A stretch of 64,000 nt of DNA from Rudanella lutea DSM 19387 (GTDB taxonomy: Bacteria; Bacteroidota; Bacteroidia; Cytophagales; Spirosomataceae), in assembly GCF_000383955.1 (NCBI RefSeq), contig NZ_KB913013.1, positions 2,400,694 through 2,464,693 on the forward strand, in the 5' to 3' direction. Positions 1 to 8,296 of this stretch are shown here, one piece after another. Within the stretch, counting starts at the first letter, position 1; every line of letters begins with the position of its first letter. The translations under genes were made by a program, and so were the position numbers. The notes below the pieces were generated by a model that had not been told where the DNA came from, ran no database searches, and was given only the letters and a program-made list of their open reading frames with translations.

Positions 1-987
1 CTCAAAATCAATCTCGATCAGATAATCGGGCTGTTTCAGCAACAGGGCGCTACGAGCCTGCCACAGCAACTCATCGACCCGCACGGGCTGATAGTTCAGC
101 GTGACCGAGTCGGAGTTGGCACGCACCAGTTCGAGCAGGCCGTTTACCAGCCCCATCATGTTTTTAACCGAGTCGAGCAATTCGCTTAATGAGGCTTCGT
201 ATTCAACCGTTGACCGCTGTTGCATAAGCGCCACGTCGATCTGACTCATCATAACCGCCAGGGGGGTACGTAGCTCGTGCGAGGCATGCGACACAAAACT
301 TTTCTGGGTCACAAAGGCCTCTTCGAGCCGTTGTAGCATCTCATTAAACGTGAGTGCCAGCTGCGCCAGCTCATCGCGTTGGCGGCCTACCCGCAGCCGC
401 CGGTGAATATTCGTTCCCGAAATAGCCTTGGCCTGCTCAATCAGTTCGGATACAGGCCGGAGGGCATCGCTGGAAAAAAGCCAGCCCGCAACGGCAACAA
501 CCATCAAACTAAACAGCCAGCCGAAAAACAGAATTTCGCGGAGCCGGTCAAGCTTGCTGAAGCCAAACCGGTCGTACCCTGAGGCTACCATGACGTAATC
601 CTGCTTGTGCGTCGGCGAGTAGTAATGCATCACTACGGCTTCCAGGGTATCAACCCGAATCCGAATTGAGCCTCCTTTACGAGCCTGCCGACGCACCTCC
701 GGCGTAATCTCAAACACGGGGTTTGTCTGGTTACTCCGGTAAACTTCCTTATCCTGATTATTGTACACAGACACCTGCTCTGCGACCATGGTAGTCAGGT
801 CATCTTTAGAGGTCTGCCCCACGTCGTCCAGCAGCCGGGCGGCCGTCATGGCTTTATCCTCCAGACGTTGTTGAAACTCGTTTTCGCGAAATTGATTGTA
901 CAAATAGTAAATCGACAGCGAAAACAGCAGCATGATGGAAGCCACCAGCAACGTAAACAACAGCGTCAGACGGGTGCGGATGTTCAT
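1..987 (-). CDS. Sensor histidine kinase, C-terminus cut by window edge
   Basis: Membrane sensor kinase of a two-component system; 329 residues are visible. The protein starts with a hydrophobic segment (about residues 7-30), followed by a periplasmic sensor stretch of about 120 residues and a second hydrophobic segment near 155-175. A HAMP-like linker and the HisKA motif SHASHELRTPL follow, with the phospho-acceptor His at about residue 237. The HATPase domain lies beyond the left edge. The ATG at 987 overlaps the regulator stop as ATGA, so the two genes are translationally coupled. The signal sensed cannot be read from the sequence. Family assignment is firm. Confidence 0.93.
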   Translation of the reverse strand, partial: MNIRTRLTLLFTLLVASIMLLFSLSIYYLYNQFRENEFQQRLEDKAMTAARLLDDVGQTSKDDLTTMVAEQVSVYNNQDKEVYRSNQTNPVFEITPEVRRQARKGGSIRIRVDTLEAVVMHYYSPTHKQDYVMVASGYDRFGFSKLDRLREILFFGWLFSLMVVAVAGWLFSSDALRPVSELIEQAKAISGTNIHRRLRVGRQRDELAQLALTFNEMLQRLEEAFVTQKSFVSHASHELRTPLAVMMSQIDVALMQQRSTVEYEASLSELLDSVKNMMGLVNGLLELVRANSDSVTLNYQPVRVDELLWQARSALLLKQPDYLIEIDFE

Positions 988-1661
988 TCCTCTTTCAGCA
1001 TGTAGCCCATCCCGATCACCGTATGGATCAGTTTGGGCGCGAACTCTTTATCTACTTTTTTACGAAGGAAATTGACATACACATCAATCACATTGGTGCC
1101 GGTATCGAAATGAATATCCCACACTTTTTCGGCAATGTCGACCCTTGACACCACCCGTCCCCGGTTGCGCATCAGGTATTCCAGCAAGCCAAACTCCTTG
1201 GCGGTCAGCTCAATGCGCTTTCCCTGCCGGCGAGCCACCTTCTCGTTCAGATCGAGTTCCAGATCGGCCACCTTCAGTACGTTGGGCTGCGGGCCGGTAT
1301 CGTGGCCTCGTTTGTACAAGGCTTTCAACCGCGCCATCAGCTCCCGAAACTCAAACGGCTTCACCAGGTAATCGTCGGCCCCCGATTCAAAGCCCGTGAG
1401 CTTATCATCGACCGACCCCATGGCTGTCAGCATGAGTACGGGCGTTTTGATGTCTTCCTGCCGAATGGACTGTACCACATCAAACCCATTCATTTTAGGC
1501 AGGTTCACATCCATAATGATCACGTCGTACGCATTACTCAGCGCCATCGTCCGACCGATTTGACCGTCGTATGCCATTTCGACTTCACACTGCTGCTCTT
1601 CTAATCCTTTCTTGACGAATGAGGCCAATTTTGGCTCGTCTTCTACTACAAGTACCTTCAT
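984..1661 (-). CDS. OmpR/PhoB-type response regulator
   Basis: DNA-binding response regulator of 225 residues, normal for the family. The receiver domain spans residues 1-120, with acidic residues E7-D8, phospho-acceptor D51 (in VIIMDVNLPKMNGF) and conserved K101. A winged-helix domain spans about 130-225 (ELTAKEFGLLEYLMRNRGRVVSR and following). It precedes and overlaps the kinase gene, so the two form one operon. Upstream on the same strand lie two small RNA genes. One of these has three TTAA-type repeats at exact 11-base spacing, the arrangement OmpR-family dimers bind, so this regulator may control that RNA. That link is inference. Confidence 0.95.
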   Translation of the reverse strand: MKVLVVEDEPKLASFVKKGLEEQQCEVEMAYDGQIGRTMALSNAYDVIIMDVNLPKMNGFDVVQSIRQEDIKTPVLMLTAMGSVDDKLTGFESGADDYLVKPFEFRELMARLKALYKRGHDTGPQPNVLKVADLELDLNEKVARRQGKRIELTAKEFGLLEYLMRNRGRVVSRVDIAEKVWDIHFDTGTNVIDVYVNFLRKKVDKEFAPKLIHTVIGMGYMLKEE

Positions 1662-1770
1662 AAACGAAACTTACGGGTCAATTGGGCTTTTTACAAGAAA
1701 CGTCCTAACTACTTATTTACCGCTTCGTTTCGAGATACGAATTATTCGCCATATTTCCGCAACAGGCAAC

Positions 1771-1941
1771 AAAAAAACCGTTGAAGAGTCTCCAACGGTT
1801 TTCCGCTTCTATCCACACCATTTCAAGGCTATCGCGCTAACGCGAGTAAACCTTGATGTTCAACCTTCCCTTTGTAAAGGATCTTTATGCTTACAGCAAA
1901 TACTTATGTTCGAAACCGACTTCGTTGTTCTGTCTGGTTTG
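1771..1941 (-). ncRNA. Putative small RNA 1 (paralogue of the RNA at 2019-2171)
   Basis: No credible ORF fills this gap, but the minus strand has the parts of a free small RNA. A box CATCTTTG (1948-1955) is one base from the Bacteroidota -7 consensus. A stem CAAGG/CCTTG lies inside the transcript, followed by the single-stranded linker AAATGGTGTGGATA (complement of 1810-1823). The end is an intrinsic terminator, stem AACCGTTG/CAACGGTT (1776-1783 with 1793-1800), with a run of seven U (1771-1777). The same linker-plus-terminator layout recurs in the neighbouring RNA. Ends are estimates. I do not recognise the family. Confidence 0.6.
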
Positions 1942-1947
1942 GTGATA

Positions 1948-1955
1948 CAAAGATG
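1948..1955 (-). promoter_or_regulatory. Candidate -7 box of small RNA 1
   Basis: Reads CATCTTTG on the minus strand, against the Bacteroidota consensus TAnnTTTG. The mismatch and the lack of a clear -33 TTG fit a promoter that needs an activator. Confidence 0.4.
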
Positions 1956-1965
1956 ACAGAGCCGG

Positions 1966-1992
1966 ATTAAACAGGTGTTAAGCAGGCGTTAA
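1966..1992 (-). promoter_or_regulatory. Three direct repeats with 11-base period, candidate OmpR-family binding site
   Basis: On the plus strand ATTAA (1966-1970), GTTAA (1977-1981) and GTTAA (1988-1992) recur at exactly 11 bases. The bases between them are also similar (GG..TTAA..CA). On the minus strand this places TTAAC half-sites about 25-50 bases upstream of the predicted start of small RNA 1. PhoP/OmpR-type regulators are known to bind such tandem 11-base half-sites as side-by-side dimers. An OmpR-type regulator gene lies about 0.3 kb downstream on the same strand. The pairing of site and regulator is inference. Confidence 0.45.
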
Positions 1993-2018
1993 AATTCATT
2001 TAATACTTAAGTAAAGGC

Positions 2019-2171
2019 AAAAAAAAGCTATTCAGGATCTCCCAAATAGCTTTCCGACTATATCCACACCATTTAAAAACAGCCAAATAATTGACTGTTT
2101 GCCTTCGCACCAGTTTCCTAGTACTAATATCTATGTAACGTACAGCGCGTTGCTGACCTATATTCTCTTTC
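2019..2171 (-). ncRNA. Putative small RNA 2 (paralogue of the RNA at 1771-1941)
   Basis: Minus-strand transcript predicted from a perfect -7 box TATATTTG (2178-2185) and an intrinsic terminator with stem AAAGCTATT/AATAGCTTT (2024-2032 with 2045-2053) and an eight-base U-run (2019-2026). An internal stem AAACAG/CTGTTT precedes the linker AAATGGTGTGGATA (complement of 2061-2074), which is identical to that in the downstream copy. The stem bases differ between the copies but still pair, and the terminator loops are alike (GGAGA and TC kept). That covariation argues for a real RNA family. It lies divergent from susC, whose start is about 400 bases away. Confidence 0.62.
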
Positions 2172-2177
2172 TGTCCG

Positions 2178-2185
2178 CAAATATA
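2178..2185 (-). promoter_or_regulatory. -7 promoter box TATATTTG of small RNA 2
   Basis: Perfect match to TAnnTTTG on the minus strand. A T-rich stretch about 20 bases further upstream could serve as the -33 element. Confidence 0.55.
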
Positions 2186-2319
2186 ATAAATCAGACTTAG
2201 TAAAAATTATTTCATTTCCGTACGGCCCCTGGCGATAATCTCAAATTAACCGAAACCCAGTGGTTTTCTTACACAACGTATAGGGCTTGTACCTAACTAA
2301 GCAAAAACACTTACACGCC

Positions 2320-2335
2320 AGTACTTGCAAGCACT
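2320..2335. promoter_or_regulatory. 16-base near-palindrome upstream of susC
   Basis: AGTACTTGCAAGCACT matches its own reverse complement at 14 of 16 positions around a CTTGCAAG core. It lies about 245 bases before susC, in the AT-rich gap shared with small RNA 2. It may be an operator, but no regulator is identified. Confidence 0.3.
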
Positions 2336-2373
2336 AGTCTATTTTAAGTACATCAAGACCGCGTATTTTTTGT

Positions 2374-2392
2374 GTTAGTTAGACAAACTAAC
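2374..2392. promoter_or_regulatory. Inverted repeat GTTAGTT/AACTAAC upstream of susC
   Basis: Seven-base perfect arms separated by five bases in the susC leader region. The rest of 2186-2579 is AT-rich, with no ORF and no -7 box I can call with confidence. Confidence 0.3.
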
Positions 2393-2579
2393 GCTAAATG
2401 GCAGGCTATAATTATTAAACGTCAGCCTTTTGTTCATTTATATATACCAAAGAGGGATAAATACTTATTTGCATTTATAAAATTATTAAATTCATGCTAA
2501 ATCGTTGATTTAGGTAAGCCAATGCCCGACTTTTGGCCCCTGAGTTGTCCAACTTAATCTTTAACCAATTAAATTAATC

Positions 2580-5500
2580 ATGAAACAAAATTACCCGAAC
2601 GCAGGGCGTTGGCTATCTATGCTTACGCTTTGCGTTTTCTGCTGTTTTATGGCTGTCTCAGCGATAGCTCAGGACCGTAAAATTACCGGTCGAGTTACAG
2701 ACGCGAGCGAAAATGCAGGGCTGCCCGGTGTGAACATTGTTGTTACAGGCACGCAAACGGGAGTAGTAACAGACGCTAATGGCGATTATACCCTCAACGT
2801 ACCCGTCAACCGGGATCGTCTGACGGTATCTGCTATCGGTTTTGAATCCCAGGAGGTAACTATTGGCAACAAAACCCAGATTAATATTCAGCTTCGGCCC
2901 GATATTAAGACCTTAAGCGAGGTAGTTGTAACTGGGTACGGTGCCCAATCGAAGCGCGACATTACCGGGGCCGTTGCCACCGTTGATACGAAGCAGCTTC
3001 TGTCGGTACCCGCTACTAACCTCGGGCAGGCTCTACAGGGTCGGGTATCGGGGGTGCAGGTCGGTAACGACAACTCGCCGGGTGGTGGTGTGATGGTACG
3101 TATACGCGGGTTCGGTACCATCAATGATAACTCGCCCCTGTACGTAATCGACGGCGTACCGACCAAAGGGAATCTGAACACCCTCAACCTAAACGATATC
3201 GAGTCGATGCAGATTCTGAAAGATGCATCAGCCTCATCTATCTACGGATCGCGGGCCGGCAACGGGGTGGTGATCATCACAACCAAGAAAGGCAAAGCCG
3301 GTAAGCCCAAGTTTACCTACGACACCTACTACGGCTCGCAGCGGCACGGCAAACTGCTCGACATGCTCAACACCAAAGAGTACGCCGACCTGGTTTGGGA
3401 ATCGCGGAAAAACGCCGGGGCTGTAGCGGCCAACGGCAACCCCGTTCACTCGCAGTTTGGCAATGGGGCCACACCCGTTATTCCTGATTATGTATTTCCG
3501 AGCGGTGCGTTTGAAGGCGATCCACGCGTAGCCCGCGATGCCAGCGGCAATTACATCAACTACGGAAACAACATTGACGGGGCCGATTTCAACAAGACCA
3601 AATGGCTCATTACCAAGGCGAATAAAGAAGGTACCAACTGGCTCGAAGAAGTATTCGGCCGGGTAGCCCCGATTCAGAACCATCAGCTGGGGGTATCGGG
3701 CGGTAACGAATCGGGCCGGTACGCAATGGGCCTGAACTACTTCAACCAGCAGGGAATTATGCAGTACACCGGCTACAAGCGGTACTCCCTGCGGGCCAAT
3801 ACCGAGTTTAACGTGACCAAGCGGGTGCGCGTGGGCGAAAACTTCCAGGTAGCCTATGGCGAGCGTATCGGGCAGCCCAACGGCAACAACGCCGAAAGTA
3901 ACCCGATTTCATTTGCCTACCGGATTCAGCCCATTATTCCGGTGTACGACGTAACCGGGGCCTTTGCCGGTACACGCGGGGGCGACCTCGACAATGCCAA
4001 CAACCCGGTAGCGCTGCTGTATCGGAACCGCAACAACGTGCAGAAGGAAATCCGGCTTTTCGGGAATGCCTTTGCCGAAGTTGATGTGGCCAAGAACCTG
4101 ACCGCCCGTACCAGCTTCGGTATTGATTACAACATCTTCAACCTGCGCAACTACACGATTCGGGATATCGAATCGGCCGAAGCCCGGGGGTCAAACCTGC
4201 TTCAGACGAGCAACAACTACGACTGGACCTGGACCTGGTACAACACCCTGACGTACAACGTAGACCTGGGGAGCCTGCACCGGCTCAACATTATTGCTGG
4301 TACAGAGGCCATCAAGAGCTACTTCGAGACCTTCGACGCCAGCCGGACTAACTTCGCCGTCGACGATCTGGACAACCGCTACCTGAGCGCCGGTACGGGG
4401 GTTCAAACCAACAACGGAACAGCCTCAAACTGGAGCCTCGCGTCGGAGTTCGCTAAAGTCAACTACGCCTTTAACGACCGCTACCTGCTCGACTTAACTC
4501 TGCGCCGTGACCGCTCGTCACGCTTTGCCCGCGACTTCCGAACGGCTTATTTCCCGGCTGTCAGTGCGGGCTGGCGCTTCTCGCAGGAGGGCTTCCTGAA
4601 AGATGTATCGTGGCTCGACGATGCCAAGCTGCGCGTTGGCTACGGCCAAACGGGTAACCAGGAAATTGGTAACTACAACTCGTTTACCCAGTTTGGTACC
4701 AACCCAATCACGTCGTTTTATGACCTCAACGGCTCGCGCACTAACGCCGTGCCGGGCTACGAACTTACCCAGTTCGGTAACGCAAAGGCCAAATGGGAAA
4801 CCACAACCAGCACCAACATCGGTATCGATGCTTCGATGTTTAAAAACCGCCTGACGGTGGCCCTCGACTGGTACACCCGCCAAACGAGCGATATGCTGTT
4901 CCCAGTGGCGGCTCCGCTCACGCAGGGCGTAGCCTCAGTGCCATTCCAGAACATCGGTAAGATGAGCAACAAGGGTATCGACCTCGCCATTACGTACAAT
5001 GGCCGTACTGCCCTCCGCGACCTAACCTACGACATCTCGGCCAACTTCAGCACGTATCGCAACGAGGTAACCAAAACGAATGGCGACCCTAATACGCAGT
5101 ACTTCGGTATCAACGATGAGCGGATTCAGAACTTCGTGGTAACCCAGCAGGGCCACCCTATTTCGTCGTTCTTCGGGTATATTGTTGATGGTATTTTCCA
5201 AACCAACGAAGAAGCCAAGGCGCACCCGGTGCAGTTTGGCAATGCCACCACAGAAAACGTAGCCGGCCGGTTCAAGTTCCGCGATGTGAACAACGACGGG
5301 GTAATCAACACCAAAGATCAGACTATCATTGGTAACCCGCACCCCGGCTTCACGTATGGCTTGAACCTGGGCGTAAACTACCGTACATTCTCGCTTACCC
5401 TGTTTGGTCAGGGCGTTCAGGGCAACCAGATTTTCAACTACACAAAATACTGGACCGACTTCCCGACGTTTGGCGGTAACCGCTCTACCCGGATGCTCTA

Positions 5501-5852
5501 CCAGTCGTGGCGGCCCGGTGCGACCGATGCCATTCTGCCCCGCCTGACCTCAAGCGATCAGGTGAGTATTCAGCCCTCGACGTACTACCTCGAATCGGGT
5601 TCGTACTTCCGGCTGAAAAACATTCAGCTTACGTACCGGCTACCCCAGGCCCTGCTCAACAAGCTTCAGGTGGGTGGTCTGTCGGTATATATCCAGGGCC
5701 AGAACATGCTGACGTTTACCAAGTACTCAGGTATGGACCCAGAAATCAACCTGCGGAACTACTCAGCCGGCAACGACCGCCAGATCGGTGTCGACGGTGG
5801 TGCGTACCCGGTTGCTAAAACTGTATTACTCGGCCTTAACCTTTCTTTCTAA
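2580..5852 (+). CDS. SusC-family TonB-dependent outer-membrane transporter
   Basis: Large outer-membrane pore of 1090 residues that imports oligomers with a SusD lid and TonB energy. A signal peptide ends near AIAQ (residue 31). A carboxypeptidase-regulatory-like beta-sandwich follows (ITGRVTDASENAGLPGVNI, about 35-110). The plug domain starts at SEVVVTGYG and contains GVQVGNDNSPGG and a PLYVIDGVP motif. The remainder is the 22-strand barrel, ending in an aromatic C-terminal residue (GLNLSF). SusD starts one base after its stop. No glycoside hydrolase, protease or anti-sigma gene is adjacent, so the substrate is unknown. The nearby small RNAs are candidate regulators because sRNA control of susC genes is known in Bacteroides; the link here is inference. 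Confidence 0.97.
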   Translation: MKQNYPNAGRWLSMLTLCVFCCFMAVSAIAQDRKITGRVTDASENAGLPGVNIVVTGTQTGVVTDANGDYTLNVPVNRDRLTVSAIGFESQEVTIGNKTQINIQLRPDIKTLSEVVVTGYGAQSKRDITGAVATVDTKQLLSVPATNLGQALQGRVSGVQVGNDNSPGGGVMVRIRGFGTINDNSPLYVIDGVPTKGNLNTLNLNDIESMQILKDASASSIYGSRAGNGVVIITTKKGKAGKPKFTYDTYYGSQRHGKLLDMLNTKEYADLVWESRKNAGAVAANGNPVHSQFGNGATPVIPDYVFPSGAFEGDPRVARDASGNYINYGNNIDGADFNKTKWLITKANKEGTNWLEEVFGRVAPIQNHQLGVSGGNESGRYAMGLNYFNQQGIMQYTGYKRYSLRANTEFNVTKRVRVGENFQVAYGERIGQPNGNNAESNPISFAYRIQPIIPVYDVTGAFAGTRGGDLDNANNPVALLYRNRNNVQKEIRLFGNAFAEVDVAKNLTARTSFGIDYNIFNLRNYTIRDIESAEARGSNLLQTSNNYDWTWTWYNTLTYNVDLGSLHRLNIIAGTEAIKSYFETFDASRTNFAVDDLDNRYLSAGTGVQTNNGTASNWSLASEFAKVNYAFNDRYLLDLTLRRDRSSRFARDFRTAYFPAVSAGWRFSQEGFLKDVSWLDDAKLRVGYGQTGNQEIGNYNSFTQFGTNPITSFYDLNGSRTNAVPGYELTQFGNAKAKWETTTSTNIGIDASMFKNRLTVALDWYTRQTSDMLFPVAAPLTQGVASVPFQNIGKMSNKGIDLAITYNGRTALRDLTYDISANFSTYRNEVTKTNGDPNTQYFGINDERIQNFVVTQQGHPISSFFGYIVDGIFQTNEEAKAHPVQFGNATTENVAGRFKFRDVNNDGVINTKDQTIIGNPHPGFTYGLNLGVNYRTFSLTLFGQGVQGNQIFNYTKYWTDFPTFGGNRSTRMLYQSWRPGATDAILPRLTSSDQVSIQPSTYYLESGSYFRLKNIQLTYRLPQALLNKLQVGGLSVYIQGQNMLTFTKYSGMDPEINLRNYSAGNDRQIGVDGGAYPVAKTVLLGLNLSF

Positions 5853-5853
5853 G

Positions 5854-7581
5854 ATGAAACGCATTACCTCCATCCTATTCATATTCTGTCTGGTAGCGGC
5901 TTCGTCCTGCTCCGATAAATTTTTAGATGTGCAGCCCAAAGCCGCCCTGTCGGCCACGGCGTTGCAAAACAAAGCGGGTGTCAACGCCCTGCTGACGGGT
6001 GCCTACGCCCTGCTCGACGGCTGGGCCACGCCCGAAGGAGCCTACCGCTCGTATCAGGTTGGCGCCGACAACTGGGTGTACGGCAGTGTAGCCTCCGACG
6101 ATGCCTACAAAGGAACAATTGCCGGTGACCAGCCGCCTATTTCGCTCATCGAGCAGGCCAACATCCAGTCGGACAATATCTATTTCCGGGGCAAATGGCG
6201 GGGTATGTACGATGGTATTGCGCGGGTAAACGATGCCCTGCAGGCATTGACCGGTGCCAAAGACATGACCGATGCCGAAAAAGCTCTTGTAACGGCGGAG
6301 GCCCGGTTTTTGCGCGGCCACTTTCACTTCGAGTTGAAAAAAATGTATAACAAGGTGGTGTACATCGACGAGAAGATGTACGACCCCAACAACCTCGAAA
6401 GTGCCAAGCTGACCAATACGGCCGACATCTGGCCCAAAATTGTAGAAGACCTCAATGCGGCTTACACGGCTCTGCCTGCCAAACAAACCCAGGCTGGGCG
6501 GCCTACCAAGTGGGCGGCTGCGGCTACGTTGGCCAAAGCGTATCTGTTCCAGAAAAAATACGCCGAAGCCAAAACCCTGCTAGAGGGTATTGTTGCCAGC
6601 AACCAATATCGGCTGATGGATCGGTACCACGATAACTTCCGGGCTGTAACCAACAACAACGCGGAGTCGATTTTTGAGGTGCAGTACTCGGTCAACGACG
6701 GCGCGTCGGGCGGTGAAAACGGCAATGCCGGCTCAACCCTGAACTATCCGTACGGGGGTGGGGGCGTCACAACCTGCTGTGGGTTCTTCCAGCCTTCGCA
6801 AAACCTCGTTAACGCGTTCAAGACCGACGCCAGTGGCCTGCCTCTGATCGATACATTTAACGACAACGACGTAAAAAGCGACCAGGGCATTGAGTCGACA
6901 GCTCCATTTACGCCCGAAACCCGCACGCTCGACCCTCGTCTCGACTGGACGGTGGGCCGCCGGGGCGTTCCGTACCTCGACTGGGGCGTTCACCCCGGTA
7001 AAGCCTACGTGCGCGATCAGGCCTACGGTGGCCCCTACTCGCCCAAGAAGCACGTCATGTATCGTTCGGATGTGGGTACCAACACCTTTGCAGGCAACCC
7101 CCGTCTGAACGCCAACAACTACCGCATGATCCGGTATAGCCACGTACTGCTGTGGCTGGCCGAAATCGAAGCCGAAATCGGCGATCTCGAAAAAGCGCGC
7201 GATTACGTCAACCGGATTCGGAAGCGGGCCGCCAACCCCGATGGTTTTGTGAAAAACGCCGACGGAACGCCAGCCGCCAACTATCTCATTAAGGAGTACG
7301 CAACCGCCTGGACCGACCGCGCCGTGGCCCGCAAAGCGGTGCAGTTTGAGCAGCGTCTGGAGTTTGCGATGGAAGGCCACCGCCGGTTTGATCTGGTACG
7401 CTGGGGCATTGCCGACGAGGTGCTGAACAAATACTACGCGGCCGAGAGCGCCAAGCGCAGCTACCTCAGAGGGGTACAGTTTGTGAAAGGTAAGCACGAG
7501 TACTTCCCGATTCCGTTGCAGGAAATTCTGAACAGCCAGAAAGACGGAAAACCCACGCTAGAGCAAAATCCGGGTTACTAA
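5854..7581 (+). CDS. SusD/RagB-family surface nutrient-binding lipoprotein
   Basis: Cell-surface lipoprotein of 575 residues that caps the SusC pore. The start at 5854 (MKRITSILFIF) is chosen over an in-frame start at 5788 because it gives a proper lipoprotein signal with lipobox SSC and follows the susC stop by one base. The mature N-terminus CSDKFLDVQPK is typical of the family. The TPR-like helical region follows (GMYDGIARVNDAL, AEARFLRGHFHFEL), and the C-terminal part has FEQRLEFAMEGHRRFDLVRWG. The pair is transcribed together and probably ends at the strong hairpin at 7604-7649. Confidence 0.97.
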   Translation: MKRITSILFIFCLVAASSCSDKFLDVQPKAALSATALQNKAGVNALLTGAYALLDGWATPEGAYRSYQVGADNWVYGSVASDDAYKGTIAGDQPPISLIEQANIQSDNIYFRGKWRGMYDGIARVNDALQALTGAKDMTDAEKALVTAEARFLRGHFHFELKKMYNKVVYIDEKMYDPNNLESAKLTNTADIWPKIVEDLNAAYTALPAKQTQAGRPTKWAAAATLAKAYLFQKKYAEAKTLLEGIVASNQYRLMDRYHDNFRAVTNNNAESIFEVQYSVNDGASGGENGNAGSTLNYPYGGGGVTTCCGFFQPSQNLVNAFKTDASGLPLIDTFNDNDVKSDQGIESTAPFTPETRTLDPRLDWTVGRRGVPYLDWGVHPGKAYVRDQAYGGPYSPKKHVMYRSDVGTNTFAGNPRLNANNYRMIRYSHVLLWLAEIEAEIGDLEKARDYVNRIRKRAANPDGFVKNADGTPAANYLIKEYATAWTDRAVARKAVQFEQRLEFAMEGHRRFDLVRWGIADEVLNKYYAAESAKRSYLRGVQFVKGKHEYFPIPLQEILNSQKDGKPTLEQNPGY

Positions 7582-7603
7582 ACCGCTCCTGTTACAAACG
7601 CCA

Positions 7604-7649
7604 GAAAGTCGGCCTGTGCATACGTCTGCGTGTGTACAGGCCGACTTTC
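7604..7649 (+). terminator. Long hairpin after susD
   Basis: Perfect 14-base stem GAAAGTCGGCCTGT/ACAGGCCGACTTTC (7604-7617 with 7636-7649) around an 18-base loop, 23 bases after the susD stop. It has only a weak downstream T-run (ATTTT). It probably ends or protects the susCD mRNA. Confidence 0.7.
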
Positions 7650-7774
7650 GGCATTTTACCCACTCTCCCTTTGTCTGCATTGAGCCCGCAGCTCATCGGG
7701 CAGCGGGTATAATCGGGCCAGCTGCCTACAGCCCGGAAAGTAACCGACCGGTCGGGTAGCAGCTTGAAAAATCG

Positions 7775-7782
7775 TATCTTCG
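7775..7782 (+). promoter_or_regulatory. Candidate -7 box TATCTTCG of tsaE
   Basis: One base from TAnnTTTG, ending 20 bases before the ATG. The same TATCTTCG box precedes the nupC and acyl-CoA ligase genes in this window, which supports it as a working variant. Confidence 0.45.
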
Positions 7783-7801
7783 TGACGTTATTAGGGACGC
7801 T

Positions 7802-8215
7802 ATGACACTTCACTTCAAATCGCTGGACGAATTAGATGAGGTTGCCAACCGGTTGCTCAGCGAGGCCGGGCCGCATCGGGTCTGGCTATTCGAGGGCGAT
7901 ATGGGTGCCGGGAAAACCACGCTCATTAAAGCCCTGTGCCGGGCCCTAAACGTGGTCAGCGTGGTACAGAGCCCCACGTTCGGGATCGTCAATGAATACA
8001 CCACCCAGAGCGGAGACCCGATTTATCATTTCGATTGTTACCGGCTCCGTAACGAAGCCGAAGCACTCGATATTGGTCTGGAAGAGTATTTTGACTCGGG
8101 CAACTACTGCTTTGTCGAATGGCCCGAACGCATTGAAGCCCTCTGGCCAACCCCGCATTTTCGGGTACAGCTTACGGCCGATCCCACCGGTAAGCGCACT
8201 GTAAATATAAGTTAA
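7802..8215 (+). CDS. tsaE: tRNA threonylcarbamoyladenosine biosynthesis ATPase TsaE
   Basis: Small cytoplasmic P-loop ATPase (137 residues) that works with TsaB and TsaD to attach threonylcarbamoyl to A37 of ANN-decoding tRNAs. The Walker A motif GDMGAGKTT is at residues 32-40. The family signatures SPTFGIVNEY, HFDCYRL and FVEWPERI follow in the usual order. The length is normal. The stop codon is followed after one base by a foldback repeat that fills most of the gap to the next gene. Confidence 0.95.
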   Translation: MTLHFKSLDELDEVANRLLSEAGPHRVWLFEGDMGAGKTTLIKALCRALNVVSVVQSPTFGIVNEYTTQSGDPIYHFDCYRLRNEAEALDIGLEEYFDSGNYCFVEWPERIEALWPTPHFRVQLTADPTGKRTVNIS

Positions 8216-8216
8216 C

Positions 8217-8290
8217 GATGAGTGATGAGCGATAAACGATGAGCCCTTAAAGCTTCTCGTTCATCACTCATCACTTATAACTCATCACTT
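8217..8290. repeat. Intergenic foldback repeat A (GATGAGT word)
   Basis: Left arm 8217-8243 iterates GATGAGTGATGAGCGA; right arm 8256-8290 is made of the complement (CATCACTCATCACTTATAA). The arms pair imperfectly around a 12-base loop. It starts one base after the tsaE stop and ends six bases before the next start codon. Its word family recurs in the repeat at 42767-42873. Confidence 0.7.
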
Positions 8291-8296
8291 AAAGAA

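Noticed and set aside
1612-1956. 114-residue plus-strand ORF between the regulator gene and susC
   Set aside because: It overlaps the regulator start and the small RNA, has no recognisable features, and the region shows RNA-type structure on the other strand.
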